Origin: Hellea sp.
Lineage (GTDB): Bacteria > Pseudomonadota > Alphaproteobacteria > Caulobacterales > Maricaulaceae
Length of the DNA stretch: 33,569 nt
Reading direction: 5' to 3'
Assembly: GCA_020627655.1 (NCBI GenBank)
Contig: JAHDGM010000021.1
Coordinates: 12,802 to 46,370 of the forward strand
Shown here piece by piece: positions 25,508-33,569 of this stretch. The notes under the pieces are model-generated. The model ran no database searches. It was given only the letters and a program-made list of their open reading frames with translations, and had not been told where the DNA came from. The first letter of the stretch is position 1. Each line of letters starts with the position of its first letter. A program made the position numbers and the translations under genes.

Positions 25508-25535
25508 TTGGTCGCGAAAATGAGGCTGCTATAAG
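25508..25535 (+). promoter_or_regulatory. Possible promoter for the 171-aa hypothetical gene
   Basis: TTGGTC (25508-25513) and TATAAG (25530-25535) with a 16-base spacer lie 24 bases before the ATG at 25560. They sit in the 100-bp gap shared with the divergent HlyD-stub/PCAT genes. Confidence 0.4.
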
Positions 25536-25559
25536 AGCGCGAATTGATGAGGGAATCTT

Positions 25560-26075
25560 ATGTCAGCGACACGACTTGATAAACTGGCTAAAGCTGCCGA
25601 AGTTTATGGTGAGCGCAGTTTCGACAACTATGCTCAGATCAGATCTGTAGCAGAACAGATTCGCAACTCATTCTGTGCCTATCTGGATAATGGTCAGGAA
25701 TGCGTGTTTTTAGTGCCGCCGCAGGGCCCGTTTATGGCCCAGAACTATCGCTCTGCTGCTTTTTCCGTTGCGGGGAAAGGTTTTTTACCGCTTGAACCCA
25801 TTAGTTTCGGTCTGGCTGTGAATATCTCGGGCGAGGGTGACTATATGCGTCTTGTGCTGACCTGCCGCAAAGCCGGAGAGCACATGTTTGTACAGGTCGA
25901 AGATGCCATGGTAATGGAAATTGACCTACCGGTTGATGAAACCGGGCTGACCAAAATTAACGACCATCTTTATGACCATCTGCTTCACTGGTTTACTCGC
26001 CGGGTTACCCAATATGATGAAGGTGATTATGGTGGTAGCGATATTGGATTTGATATCCAGCGCGTTGATAGCTAA
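25560..26075 (+). CDS. Conserved-looking cytoplasmic protein of unknown function
   Basis: I do not recognise this 171-residue product with certainty. It has no signal peptide or membrane segment. It has a helical N-terminus (residues 1-45), a beta-rich middle (about 48-125, with VFLVPPQGPFMAQNYRSAAFSV) and a helical C-terminus (HLYDHLLHWFTRRV) ending in an acidic tail. The alternating alpha/beta layout and size recall YbjN-like or secretion-chaperone folds, but this is only an impression. ATG 25560 follows a GAGGGAA site. It is divergent from the exporter genes and 46 bases upstream of the antiporter gene, so it may be transcribed with it. Confidence 0.7.
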   Translation: MSATRLDKLAKAAEVYGERSFDNYAQIRSVAEQIRNSFCAYLDNGQECVFLVPPQGPFMAQNYRSAAFSVAGKGFLPLEPISFGLAVNISGEGDYMRLVLTCRKAGEHMFVQVEDAMVMEIDLPVDETGLTKINDHLYDHLLHWFTRRVTQYDEGDYGGSDIGFDIQRVDS

Positions 26076-26121
26076 ACACACGCTGTAATTTTCATAAACG
26101 AATAGAATTAAAGGACATTGT

Positions 26122-28008
26122 ATGGCCGCTGCTGCTGATACCGCGCATCACGTTGTGAACATGTTACCATTCAAAATTGCCCTGATTGGCATGCTTGGGA
26201 TTGGTGCTCAATGGCTTGCCTGGCGCCTGCAAAGACCCGCCATTGTTCTTATGGCAATTGCCGGTCTGATATTTGGCCCGCTGCTAGGCTGGATATTAGG
26301 ATTTAATATTTGGGCGCCGCTCGATAATTTCCTCCAAATGTTCCATCTTGATCCTGTCCATGATTTTGGGGATGTTTATCGTCCCATGATTGGTATTGCT
26401 GTGGCGATAATCCTGTTTGAAGGCGGGATGACACTCAGGTTTAAAGATTTGGGGAATTCCGCTCATGCTGTTGGGCGAATGGTATTCTTTGCAGCACCTA
26501 TAGCCTGGGGACTTGGTACTTGGGCTGCGCATTATATTGCAGGTCTGCCGTGGGATATAGCCGCCATGGTTGGCGGATTGTTCGTTGTGACGGGGCCAAC
26601 TGTGATTATGCCGCTTTTGCGTCAGGCACATTTAAAGACCCGCCCTGCTAATATTTTAAAATGGGAAGGAATCGTCAACGATCCGGTTGGCGCGCTGTTT
26701 GCTGTTGGCGGATATGAGTTTATTCGCTTTACCCAAGAAGGCGCAAATATGGGGCTGGCCATTGGGAAACTTATTTTTGTGGCCGTGCTCGGCGGCGTAG
26801 TTGGTGTCATCTCCGGTTACGGTTTAGCCGGGGCGTTTCGAAAAGGTTATATTCCGGAATATCTCAAAGCCCCTGTTGTATTAGCTTGGGTCTTGGCAAT
26901 TTACGTCTTGGCGAACCTGTTAGCACCAGAAACAGGCTTATTAGCTGTGACCGCTCTCGGGATGACGATGGCCAATACGAAGTTCGCGTCTATGGTTGAA
27001 ATGCGCCGCTTCAAAGAAACCATTGCGATTATGCTGGTCTCCGGCGTGTTTGTAATCTTGACAGCAACTTTGACGCCGGATGTTTTGAAAGACTTCTTCT
27101 CGTTTAAAATTCTTGGATTTGTCCTCGTTATGATGGTCTTTGTGCGGCCAATAGCTGTGATGATTTCGACCCTTTGGTCGGGCATTAGTTGGCGCGAAAG
27201 CCTGCTGATTTCCTTTATCGCTCCGCGCGGTATCGTGGCTGTAGCCGTTGCGGGTTTATTTGCAGCAGAACTACAAGCCATTGGCCGCCCGGAAGGTGAG
27301 ATGTTTGTACCGCTGGCGTTTGCGCTTGTGTTCGCCACCGTGCTTTTCGCGGGTTTTGCCATTGGGCCATTGTCCAAAGCTTTGGGGCTTTCATCAAAGC
27401 ATGGTGATGGCGTTCTGATCGTTGGCGCAAACCCTTGGTCATTGGGCCTGGCCAAAGCTCTCAAAGATATGGGTATTGGCGTCCTTGTTGCCGATACCAA
27501 CTGGCGACGTCTTCGCGGCGCGCGCCTAGAAGGCTTTGCGACATTTTATGGTGAGGTTCTGTCAGAAAACGCTGATTATCGGTTGGACCACTCGGCCTTT
27601 AATCATTTGATCGCGGCGACACCGAATGATGCTTATAATGCCTTGGTCTGTGTGGAATTTGCGCCGGAGCTTGGTCGTCACAGGGTCTTCCAGGTGGCGG
27701 GTCAAGATAAGGATGATAAAGATAGCGATACAATTGCGTTCACATCCCGTGGCCGGACATTGTCATCCCGGGGCCGTAGTTTTGATGCCTTCACCCGTGA
27801 CTGGTGGAGTGGATGGCGATTTAAAACGACCAATGTTTCCGAAGAATATCCTATTGCTAATCTTATGGAAGAGCGCGGCGAAGATGTTGACCTTATGCTT
27901 GTCAAAAAAGAGTCTGGACTGGAATTCGTTCAGCCGGGACAGGGTAGCAAAATTGACAAAGGGGCTGTTTTAACTTTTGGTCCGGTCAAAGATAGGGCTG
28001 ACAAATAG
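26122..28008 (+). CDS. CPA1-type Na+(or K+)/H+ antiporter with C-terminal RCK-like domain
   Basis: The 628-residue inner-membrane protein has about 12 membrane segments (about 15-430). Family motifs include ILFEGGMTLRFKDL, GLFVVTGPTVIMPLLR and KWEGIVNDPVGALFAV (about 185-200), where the ND pair is the expected cation-binding site of NhaP-type exchangers. SFIAPRGIVAVAVAGLFA follows. Residues about 430-530 form a Rossmann/TrkA-N-like domain (DGVLIVGANPWSLGLAKAL, ADTNWRRLRGARLEG) that may sense nucleotide or pH. A further cytoplasmic tail ends the protein. ATG 26122 follows AAAGGA. The transported ion cannot be decided from sequence. Confidence 0.9.
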   Translation: MAAAADTAHHVVNMLPFKIALIGMLGIGAQWLAWRLQRPAIVLMAIAGLIFGPLLGWILGFNIWAPLDNFLQMFHLDPVHDFGDVYRPMIGIAVAIILFEGGMTLRFKDLGNSAHAVGRMVFFAAPIAWGLGTWAAHYIAGLPWDIAAMVGGLFVVTGPTVIMPLLRQAHLKTRPANILKWEGIVNDPVGALFAVGGYEFIRFTQEGANMGLAIGKLIFVAVLGGVVGVISGYGLAGAFRKGYIPEYLKAPVVLAWVLAIYVLANLLAPETGLLAVTALGMTMANTKFASMVEMRRFKETIAIMLVSGVFVILTATLTPDVLKDFFSFKILGFVLVMMVFVRPIAVMISTLWSGISWRESLLISFIAPRGIVAVAVAGLFAAELQAIGRPEGEMFVPLAFALVFATVLFAGFAIGPLSKALGLSSKHGDGVLIVGANPWSLGLAKALKDMGIGVLVADTNWRRLRGARLEGFATFYGEVLSENADYRLDHSAFNHLIAATPNDAYNALVCVEFAPELGRHRVFQVAGQDKDDKDSDTIAFTSRGRTLSSRGRSFDAFTRDWWSGWRFKTTNVSEEYPIANLMEERGEDVDLMLVKKESGLEFVQPGQGSKIDKGAVLTFGPVKDRADK

Positions 28009-28058
28009 AGCCGGCAATCCAATAGTCTTTACGCAGGCTTAATCTATTTACATCACAA

Positions 28059-28082
28059 CAGGGTTAACGCGTTTTAACCCTG
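28059..28082 (+). promoter_or_regulatory. Perfect hairpin just before the penicillin-binding protein start codon
   Basis: CAGGGTTAA-CGCGTT-TTAACCCTG is a perfect 9-bp inverted repeat ending 7 bases before ATG 28090, in the 78-bp gap after the antiporter gene. No long T-run follows. It covers the place where a ribosome site would sit. It might be the terminator of the antiporter gene, a regulator site, or a translation-controlling stem. Confidence 0.6.
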
Positions 28083-28089
28083 ATTTGTG

Positions 28090-29970
28090 ATGAAAAAACT
28101 TAATCCCATATGGAACCGCCGATTAAAGCAAGGCGGCGCGGTCTTGGCCGTAACCGGACTTTTGTCGGGTTATTGGGCTGGTATGGGTTTGCTGGGTCTA
28201 TTTGCCAGTGCAGCCACTGATTTACCGTCTGTTGAAACATTCTGGGAAACGAGCCGTCCGCCTAGCGTTCAAATTATCGACAGGCATGGCCGCCATGTTG
28301 TAGTCAAGGGGGCAGTAGACGCTGCGCCCGTGCGGGTGTCAGAGCTGCCGGCCTATGTGCCAGCCGCGATCATAGCTACCGAAGACAAACGTTATGCTTA
28401 TCACTCTGGTATAGACCCTATTGGTTTGGTTCGAGCGCTTTATGTAAATATTCGGGCAGGACGAGTCCGTGAAGGTGGGTCTACACTGGCTCAGCAATTG
28501 GCCAAAAATGTCTTTTTAAAGCCTGACAGAACTTTGCGACGAAAATGTCAGGAAATGATGCTGGGTTTGTGGATTGAACGGTCATTTTCAAAAGACGAAA
28601 TTTTAGAGAAATATCTCAGCCGTGTATATTTCGGCGGGGGGAATTGGGGCTTGGAAGCGGCCAGTCAGTATTATTTCGATAAGTCCGCCACAGAACTTAC
28701 GCCCGCTGAAGGCGCGATGCTGACTGGGTTATTAAAAGCGCCTAGTAGCTATAATCCTTTAATTGACGAAGAAGCGGCGGAAGCGCGAACCCAGATTGTT
28801 TTAAACCTGATGTATGAACAAGGACTTTTGGATGATCAGGCTTTTGCGCAAGCCCAGCAAACGCCCATTATTGTTTACCGCCCAGAAGAACAGTCCAGCG
28901 GGCATTATTTTGCCGATTGGATATGGCCGGAAATCGAAACCATTATGGGGACACCTCAAAGCGATATCGTCATACGAACAACACTGGATAAAACCATGCA
29001 GGATCAGGCCGCCCTGGCTTTACGGGATAATCTAGATCCTGACCGAAATGCAAAAGAAGGCGCTATCGTATCCATTGCAGGTGATGGGGGTGTTCGGGTT
29101 ATGATAGGCGGCGCGTCTTACTCAGCCAGTAAGTTTAACCGCGCCGTTCAGGCCGAACGGCAACCGGGTTCAGCCTTTAAACCTTTTGTGTATTTGGCGG
29201 CTTATGAAACCGGACTTACGCCTTGGGACCGTCGCGTTGACGCACCAATCAAGATCGGTGACTGGGAACCTCGGAATTTCAAAAAAGATTTTAAGGGCGA
29301 AATGAGTCTGGAAACGGCTATTGGCCTTTCTATTAACACAGTCGCCGTCACCCTATCAGAAGAGGTGGGCCGTCAGCGCGTGATTGAAACGGCTTCGCGC
29401 CTGGGTCTGGATGGTTTGGAGCCGCTGCGCAGCCTACCTCTGGGCGCACAAATGACAACACCGCTCAAACTTACGGCCAGCTACTTACCCTTTGCTAATT
29501 GGGGGGATCAGATAAAGCCTTATGGAATTATATCTATTTCTACAGCAGAGGGCGTTCCTCTATATCGTCATACACCGCAGCCCCGTGAACGTGTGATCAG
29601 CTCAGCGTCTTTGCGCCACATAAACAGGTCTTTGAAAACGGTCGTTGAGCGCGGCTCAGGTCGCCGGGCGCGCATAGCCGGCCGGGATGTGGCGGGGAAA
29701 ACCGGTACAACTAATGATTATCGCGATGCCTGGTTTGTAGGTTATGTTCCGGACTTGGTTACGGGCGTCTGGGTCGGCGCTGATGATAATACACCCATGA
29801 AGCGGGTAACGGGCGGTTCTATACCGGCTCAAATCTGGCAGGATATGATGGCTGAAATTGTTATGGAAACGCCCAAGCGCCGCCTTCCAGTGTCTGAGCC
29901 GCCCCTTCGCGCAGGCAGTGAAGATAACATGTCTGTCCTGCTGAGCTCTATGGAAACATCATTAGACTGA
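28090..29970 (+). CDS. Class A penicillin-binding protein (bifunctional glycosyltransferase/transpeptidase, PBP1A-like)
   Basis: This enzyme polymerises and cross-links peptidoglycan in the periplasm. The 626-residue product has an N-terminal membrane anchor (about 15-40). The glycosyltransferase domain (about 60-235) contains IIATEDKRYAYHSGID (catalytic E98) and GGSTLAQQLAKN. The transpeptidase domain (about 290-590) has SAFK (S361, K364), SIN (414-416) and KTGTT (537-541). The protein is shorter than E. coli PBP1A and lacks an obvious OB insert. A GTG at 28087 directly before the ATG is an alternative start. It ends 1 base before the stop of the convergent lipoprotein gene. Confidence 0.94.
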   Translation: MKKLNPIWNRRLKQGGAVLAVTGLLSGYWAGMGLLGLFASAATDLPSVETFWETSRPPSVQIIDRHGRHVVVKGAVDAAPVRVSELPAYVPAAIIATEDKRYAYHSGIDPIGLVRALYVNIRAGRVREGGSTLAQQLAKNVFLKPDRTLRRKCQEMMLGLWIERSFSKDEILEKYLSRVYFGGGNWGLEAASQYYFDKSATELTPAEGAMLTGLLKAPSSYNPLIDEEAAEARTQIVLNLMYEQGLLDDQAFAQAQQTPIIVYRPEEQSSGHYFADWIWPEIETIMGTPQSDIVIRTTLDKTMQDQAALALRDNLDPDRNAKEGAIVSIAGDGGVRVMIGGASYSASKFNRAVQAERQPGSAFKPFVYLAAYETGLTPWDRRVDAPIKIGDWEPRNFKKDFKGEMSLETAIGLSINTVAVTLSEEVGRQRVIETASRLGLDGLEPLRSLPLGAQMTTPLKLTASYLPFANWGDQIKPYGIISISTAEGVPLYRHTPQPRERVISSASLRHINRSLKTVVERGSGRRARIAGRDVAGKTGTTNDYRDAWFVGYVPDLVTGVWVGADDNTPMKRVTGGSIPAQIWQDMMAEIVMETPKRRLPVSEPPLRAGSEDNMSVLLSSMETSLD

Positions 29971-29971
29971 A

Positions 29972-30439
29972 CTAACCCGCTATGCTGTCATGAATGACCC
30001 GAACTTGTCGGTCAGTAATTTTGCATTTCCCGTCTATGATTTGAAATTTATCAATATATTCAGCCACAATCATTCTGGTAACGACTTCATTGTCATCTTT
30101 TGGAGTGGTGTAAACAATGACCCGGCTGAGCCCGGTTTGATTGTCCTCGGCTATATGAATGTTTTCCATAGTGTGGTGCCATGCGGCCAGACCATTAGCA
30201 GCTTTGTGACGGGCTATCAGCGCATTGCGTCCGGTAATGGTATTAGGGCCAAGCGTGAAGGTGCCTGTCTGGGTGAAAAGATCGCCATAGGCTTCGGCCT
30301 TGCCTGGGTCATCCCGTAAGTCGGCATAATCCAGCACGGTCTGTTTACAGCTATTCAGCGAAGATGCTTTGGATTGGGGTGATTTTCCGCACGCAGACAG
30401 AAAGGCAGCAAGGGTCAGATATAGGAATACAGTTTTCAT
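29972..30439 (-). CDS. Small lipoprotein with NTF2/SnoaL-like domain
   Basis: The product is about 155 residues from ATG 30439. It starts MKTVFLYLTLAAFLSACG, a lipoprotein signal with lipobox LSAC, so the mature protein is lipidated at that cysteine. The rest resembles a SnoaL/NTF2-like fold: an N-terminal helix (VLDYADLRDDPGKAEAYGDLF), then GTFTLGPNTITGRNALIARH and later strands (MIVAEYIDKFQIIDGKCKI). The substrate is unknown. An upstream ATG at 30457 would add MRKLGI. The lipoprotein signal fits the shorter start. The gene is convergent with the PBP gene and divergent from the Rieske gene. Confidence 0.82.
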   Translation of the reverse strand: MKTVFLYLTLAAFLSACGKSPQSKASSLNSCKQTVLDYADLRDDPGKAEAYGDLFTQTGTFTLGPNTITGRNALIARHKAANGLAAWHHTMENIHIAEDNQTGLSRVIVYTTPKDDNEVVTRMIVAEYIDKFQIIDGKCKITDRQVRVIHDSIAG

Positions 30440-30484
30440 AATGCCAAGCTTACGCATTAATGACTATGTGAGCAATGATGCGTC

Positions 30485-30513
30485 TTCCTTATGCAATTTT
30501 TTGCAGTTATAAT
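30485..30513 (+). promoter_or_regulatory. Possible promoter of the Rieske oxygenase gene
   Basis: A perfect TATAAT (30508-30513) is preceded at 17 bases by a weak TTCCTT (30485-30490). A transcript starting near 30520 would begin after the earliest in-frame ATG (30475), which supports the start at 30532. Confidence 0.45.
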
Positions 30514-30531
30514 AAAAATAGCGGAGAGAGT

Positions 30532-31674
30532 ATGATGCAAGGCTTCATGTCAGATAAAGATGTTGTTGATCGTATTTTAGGTCACATTGAAAACAAGACC
30601 ACGGATCGCGGTGAACGGGTTTGGCAGGAACCGGTAGATAATTACATATCGGCAGAAAGATATGAAAGTGAGCTTGCCCTTTTCCGATCATTGCCGACCC
30701 CATTTTGCCCTTCGATCGCACTATCCAAGCCGGGGGATTACATTGCCCGGCCTGCGGCTGGCGTGCCGTTAATTGTCGTACGGGGTCAAGACGGAATGGT
30801 CAGGGCTTTTAAAAATGCTTGTCGTCACCGTGGTTCGGAATTGGTGGCCGGGCGAGGCTGTGCAGGTGCCTTTGTCTGCCCCTATCATGGATGGTCCTAT
30901 GGATTGGATGGATCACTTCTTGGTGTTCCTCATAGCGATGGTTTTCCGGCTTTTGAGAAAGCTGCAAACGGCCTCGCCGAAGTAACTGTAATAGAAAAAA
31001 ATGGCATTGTCTTTGTGGTGCAACAGGACCCAGATGAAGGGCGGGATCAGGCAAATCATATGCTCAATGGCTTACCCGCCGTGCTGAAAGAGGATCAAAT
31101 TTTATTTGATGAAACAGAAGTTATTGTTGAGGCAAATTGGAAAATTCATCTCGAGAGTTTTCTTGAGGGATATCACATCAAAGCCGCCCATAAGACGACC
31201 TTCTTCCCTTTTGGATATGATAACCTCAACGTCATAGAATTTTGTGGTCCGCATGCCCGGGTGACATTTCCGTTTCAGCGGATTGAAACGCTCAGAGATG
31301 TTGCGCCGGAAGATTATGTAGTTTCCGATAAGCTGACTTATGTGACACATATGTTCCCGAATGTGATTCTGGCTGAGTTGTCCCATCACTACACGCTCGG
31401 CATACTTGAGCCTCTAAGCATCAACCGGACAAAAATAACAAATTATCATATAACCAAATCCGCAGATCAGGCAGGACAGGATGCCGCCTTAAAAGCGGCC
31501 AGGCGAGATATGGCCTTTGTCAATGAAACCGGCCAGAAAGAAGACATTGCTATGGTGACGGGTATACAGCGCAGCTTGCATTCAAAAGCCAATGATGTGT
31601 TTACATTTGGACATTTCGAACCGGCCATAGTTCATTTCCAACAAACATTATCCAAGCATTTAGCCGAGCTTTAA
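30532..31674 (+). CDS. Rieske [2Fe-2S] ring-hydroxylating oxygenase alpha subunit family protein
   Basis: The 380-residue product starts at ATG 30532 after GCGGAGAG. An ATG at 30475 would add 19 residues but lacks a ribosome site. The N-terminal Rieske domain has C97-R-H99 and C116-P-Y-H119 (NACRHRGSE, CPYHGWSYG), which bind the cluster. The catalytic domain has the mononuclear iron ligands H215 and H220 (EGYHIKAAH) and probably D339 (GQKEDIAMV). Such enzymes hydroxylate or demethylate small molecules using electrons from a reductase. No ferredoxin, reductase or beta subunit lies in the window, so it probably uses shared electron carriers. The substrate cannot be told. Confidence 0.92.
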   Translation: MMQGFMSDKDVVDRILGHIENKTTDRGERVWQEPVDNYISAERYESELALFRSLPTPFCPSIALSKPGDYIARPAAGVPLIVVRGQDGMVRAFKNACRHRGSELVAGRGCAGAFVCPYHGWSYGLDGSLLGVPHSDGFPAFEKAANGLAEVTVIEKNGIVFVVQQDPDEGRDQANHMLNGLPAVLKEDQILFDETEVIVEANWKIHLESFLEGYHIKAAHKTTFFPFGYDNLNVIEFCGPHARVTFPFQRIETLRDVAPEDYVVSDKLTYVTHMFPNVILAELSHHYTLGILEPLSINRTKITNYHITKSADQAGQDAALKAARRDMAFVNETGQKEDIAMVTGIQRSLHSKANDVFTFGHFEPAIVHFQQTLSKHLAEL

Positions 31675-31689
31675 AAAGAAGTGGCGTCC

Positions 31690-32877
31690 TTAATCCTTTG
31701 AAACTGTGTAAACGCGCTCAAGGTTTTGTGTAGCCTTAGCCCAATCAGTACCCGCCATGCGGTTTTTGTGTTTTTGAAAATCGGCTTCTGACTTAAAAAC
31801 TTCAAAAACATGGAATTTATATTTATTCTTTAGATCCTGAAACACATCAAATCTAAGACAGCCATCTTCGGCCAGGGTTGCGGCTTTATGGACGGGGAGT
31901 TCACGGCGCACATCTTCAAGATCAGCTTCAGGGACAATCACATGCCCGGCCAGCATAAACGTACCAGACCCAAACTGAGCGTTTTTATATATAGCGCAAA
32001 GCCCGCTGCGGTAATCAGGATATTTAGGAAGCCAGCCCAGCTCGTAACGGGCCCGAGAATTATCGATCCGTTTTGTTTCTGTATAAAAACTGCGGGCCAT
32101 AGGTGAGAGTTCAGCCGTTTCAAAATTGACATGATCAGGTCGCGCTTCTCCGATCAGATCGGCGGCAAAGTCCAACGCATCTTGCGGCGAGGCGGGATGC
32201 CCATCTGCCAGATTATAAATCTGCGTCGGGTTGGGGTTTTTTATGGAGAGCATGACCGCAGCTGCGATATCTTCCACATGGATACGGTTGACCACATGAC
32301 CGTCCTTAATAACGGCTTTGGCGCGGCCAGAACGCAGACGGTCAAATGCATTACGGCTTTGGCGAATGAGCTGGGGCCCGTAAATGCCTGCCAGTCGGAA
32401 TATGTGAACTGGCATGCCTGTTTCGAGCCATGCTAATTCAGTTGCGATACGGTTTTTCCCGCGCTGGGTTGTCGGGTATAGTTTTTCATCTTCAAACGCC
32501 CAGTGTCCGCCTCGGTCGCCATAGACCGAAGTGGCTGATAAATATCCTGCCCACGCACAGTTTTTTGCCCGCTGTGCCAGATCGGGGATGGCGCTGATCA
32601 CCGGGTCGGCCCCGTTATCAGACGGAGGAATGGACGATATGATAATTTCGGCTTGTGATATGGCGTCTTCAAGAACGGCCGATATATGCCCTGTAAACGG
32701 AATGACATTCGCTTCTGTCAGTCCTGATAAGGTTGAGGCTTTGTTCTCACTACGTACGGTGGCTGTGATGGTATAACCCGCGGCGCTGAGGTGGGGGATA
32801 AGCGCCTTGGCACAATAGCCTAACCCGAACAGTAATGCCGTTCTGCTTTCTGTCTGACTTTTAACAGTTCTGCCCAT
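31690..32877 (-). CDS. NAD(P)-binding SDR/epimerase-like protein fused to an ABM-like domain
   Basis: The 395-residue product has an N-terminal Rossmann domain (about 12-290) with ALLFGLGYCAKALIPHL as nucleotide-binding loop, LSATSVYGDRGG, and IFRLAGIYGPQ, as in the YeeZ-type extended SDR group. From about residue 305 the sequence switches to an antibiotic-biosynthesis-monooxygenase (ABM)-like dimeric alpha/beta barrel: FMLAGHVIVPEADLEDVRRE, EDGCLRFDVFQDLKN, FHVFEVFKSEADFQKHK and a final AKATQNLERVYTV. Each half is usually a separate protein. The join is one open frame, with no sign of sequencing error. The enzyme activity is unknown; the fusion hints at redox handling of a quinone-like or small substrate. 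It is divergent from the TPR gene. Confidence 0.88.
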   Translation of the reverse strand: MGRTVKSQTESRTALLFGLGYCAKALIPHLSAAGYTITATVRSENKASTLSGLTEANVIPFTGHISAVLEDAISQAEIIISSIPPSDNGADPVISAIPDLAQRAKNCAWAGYLSATSVYGDRGGHWAFEDEKLYPTTQRGKNRIATELAWLETGMPVHIFRLAGIYGPQLIRQSRNAFDRLRSGRAKAVIKDGHVVNRIHVEDIAAAVMLSIKNPNPTQIYNLADGHPASPQDALDFAADLIGEARPDHVNFETAELSPMARSFYTETKRIDNSRARYELGWLPKYPDYRSGLCAIYKNAQFGSGTFMLAGHVIVPEADLEDVRRELPVHKAATLAEDGCLRFDVFQDLKNKYKFHVFEVFKSEADFQKHKNRMAGTDWAKATQNLERVYTVSKD

Positions 32878-32911
32878 TGCCGCCTGCTCTTACCGCGCGT
32901 AAAAGCGCCCC

Positions 32912-33569
32912 ATGAAAACTGCATTACTCCTAACTGGATTTACGGCGCTGGCAATGTTTTTTACAGCTTCATCGCCTGCCCATGCCGATGATCGAACAGA
33001 TGCGTTTGATCAAAAGCATAAGGCTTGTCTTGAACAGATCGCGATTGACGCCGAAATTGCTTATGAAGAGGCTATGATCTGGCGTAGTGATGGTGGTGGC
33101 CGCCGGGCGCGTCACTGCGAAGCTATGGCTTTATTTGCCCTTGGCCACAAAGAAGAAGCCGCCCACCGCCTGGATCAACTGGGTAAAATGGTCGGTGTTT
33201 TGTCGCCGCAAATGCGCAAAAATTACTATCTTGAAGCGGCGAATTTCTGGCTGATGGCTGAAAACCCCGGTCAGGCTTATGCAAGCGCGTCTGAGGGGCT
33301 TAAGATTGATAAAGAAGATACAGACCTCCGTATCGCCAGAGCCCGGGTTTATGCTCTGCTTGACCGATATAAAGACAGCGAAACCGATTTGACGTCGGCC
33401 TTGGTGTTTGATGCCGATAACGCCGCGGCTTTGAGGTATAGGGCAGATGCACGGCTTAAACTGGGAAAACTGGAACTGGCGAAATCTGATATTGAACGAT
33501 CGCTTATAAATGACCCAACCAGTGTGGAAACAGCATTACTGCGCGGCCAGATTATTGAGGCTATCCGTA
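32912..33569 (+). CDS. Periplasmic TPR-repeat protein, partial (right edge)
   Basis: ATG 32912 opens a frame that stays open to the window end (219 residues seen, C-terminus missing). A signal peptide (about 1-26, ending SSPAHA) is followed by helical pairs typical of tetratricopeptide repeats. They are clearest at about 127-150 (AYASASEGLKIDKEDTDLRI), 155-185 (ARVYALLDRYKDSETDL) and 190-219 (LRYRADARLKLGKLELAKSD). Two cysteines in the N-terminal half (C39 and C70) may pair. It is probably a periplasmic scaffold or assembly protein. The gap to the divergent SDR-ABM gene is 34 bases. Confidence 0.85.
   Translation, partial: MKTALLLTGFTALAMFFTASSPAHADDRTDAFDQKHKACLEQIAIDAEIAYEEAMIWRSDGGGRRARHCEAMALFALGHKEEAAHRLDQLGKMVGVLSPQMRKNYYLEAANFWLMAENPGQAYASASEGLKIDKEDTDLRIARARVYALLDRYKDSETDLTSALVFDADNAAALRYRADARLKLGKLELAKSDIERSLINDPTSVETALLRGQIIEAIR

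Noticed and set aside
26901-27500. Minus-strand open frame of 199 codons inside the antiporter gene
   Set aside because: Composition is T, S, P and A rich with no domain signature. It lies fully within the well-supported antiporter frame.
28064-28077. CtrA-like TTAA...TTAA pair (a similar one lies near 22966-22979)
   Set aside because: The spacer is 6 bases in both places, while the CtrA consensus needs 7. At 28064 the pair is explained by the hairpin arms.
30475-30531. 19-residue N-terminal extension of the Rieske protein
   Set aside because: No ribosome site at 30475, and a perfect TATAAT at 30508-30513 lies inside the extension. ATG 30532 has a good site.

Overview
The window looks like chromosome from a marine-type alphaproteobacterium of moderate GC, most plausibly near Hyphomonadaceae/Robiginitomaculaceae. 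The lineage is inferred from gene order and protein style, not from a search. The left part holds the alphaproteobacterial housekeeping block miaB, phoH, ybeY, a CorC-type CBS protein, lnt, an XRE regulator, trmB, rimP, nusA, ylxR and infB, all on the + strand. Genes from miaB to lnt are packed so tightly that they probably form one operon. The block is entered at the left edge by a divergent, edge-truncated von Willebrand A protein with near-identical C-terminal repeats. A terminator-like hairpin whose T-run touches the rimP start codon precedes the second operon (rimP-nusA-ylxR-infB).

After infB comes a strong terminator and then accessory DNA: a secreted DUF11-type protein of 365 aa and a 1704-aa envelope protein. 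The large protein carries SdrD-like and DUF11 modules, an invasin-like middle and a long C-terminal region that looks like an outer-membrane barrel. Both begin with a similar short module after the signal peptide, and two hairpins lie between the genes.

The most interesting segment is 20111-25459 on the - strand. In transcription order it encodes a 71-aa remnant-like HlyD-family N-terminus, a complete C39-peptidase ABC exporter (PCAT), a previously easy-to-miss 22-codon peptide gene (22840-22908), a Rho-independent terminator, and a hybrid histidine kinase with a large TPR-like periplasmic sensor. The tiny peptide has a textbook double-glycine leader (15 aa) and a 7-residue cationic core, KRLKIKV. 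No immunity gene and no full membrane-fusion protein are visible. I propose, as inference, a peptide export-and-sensing module in which the exporter matures a heptapeptide that the neighbouring kinase may detect.

The right part holds a protein of unknown function, a CPA1-type Na+/H+ antiporter with an RCK-like tail, a class A penicillin-binding protein, a small NTF2-like lipoprotein, a Rieske oxygenase alpha subunit, an NAD(P)-binding epimerase fused to an ABM-like domain, and the start of a periplasmic TPR protein cut by the right edge. I saw no tRNA or rRNA genes, insertion sequences, CRISPR arrays or phage genes.
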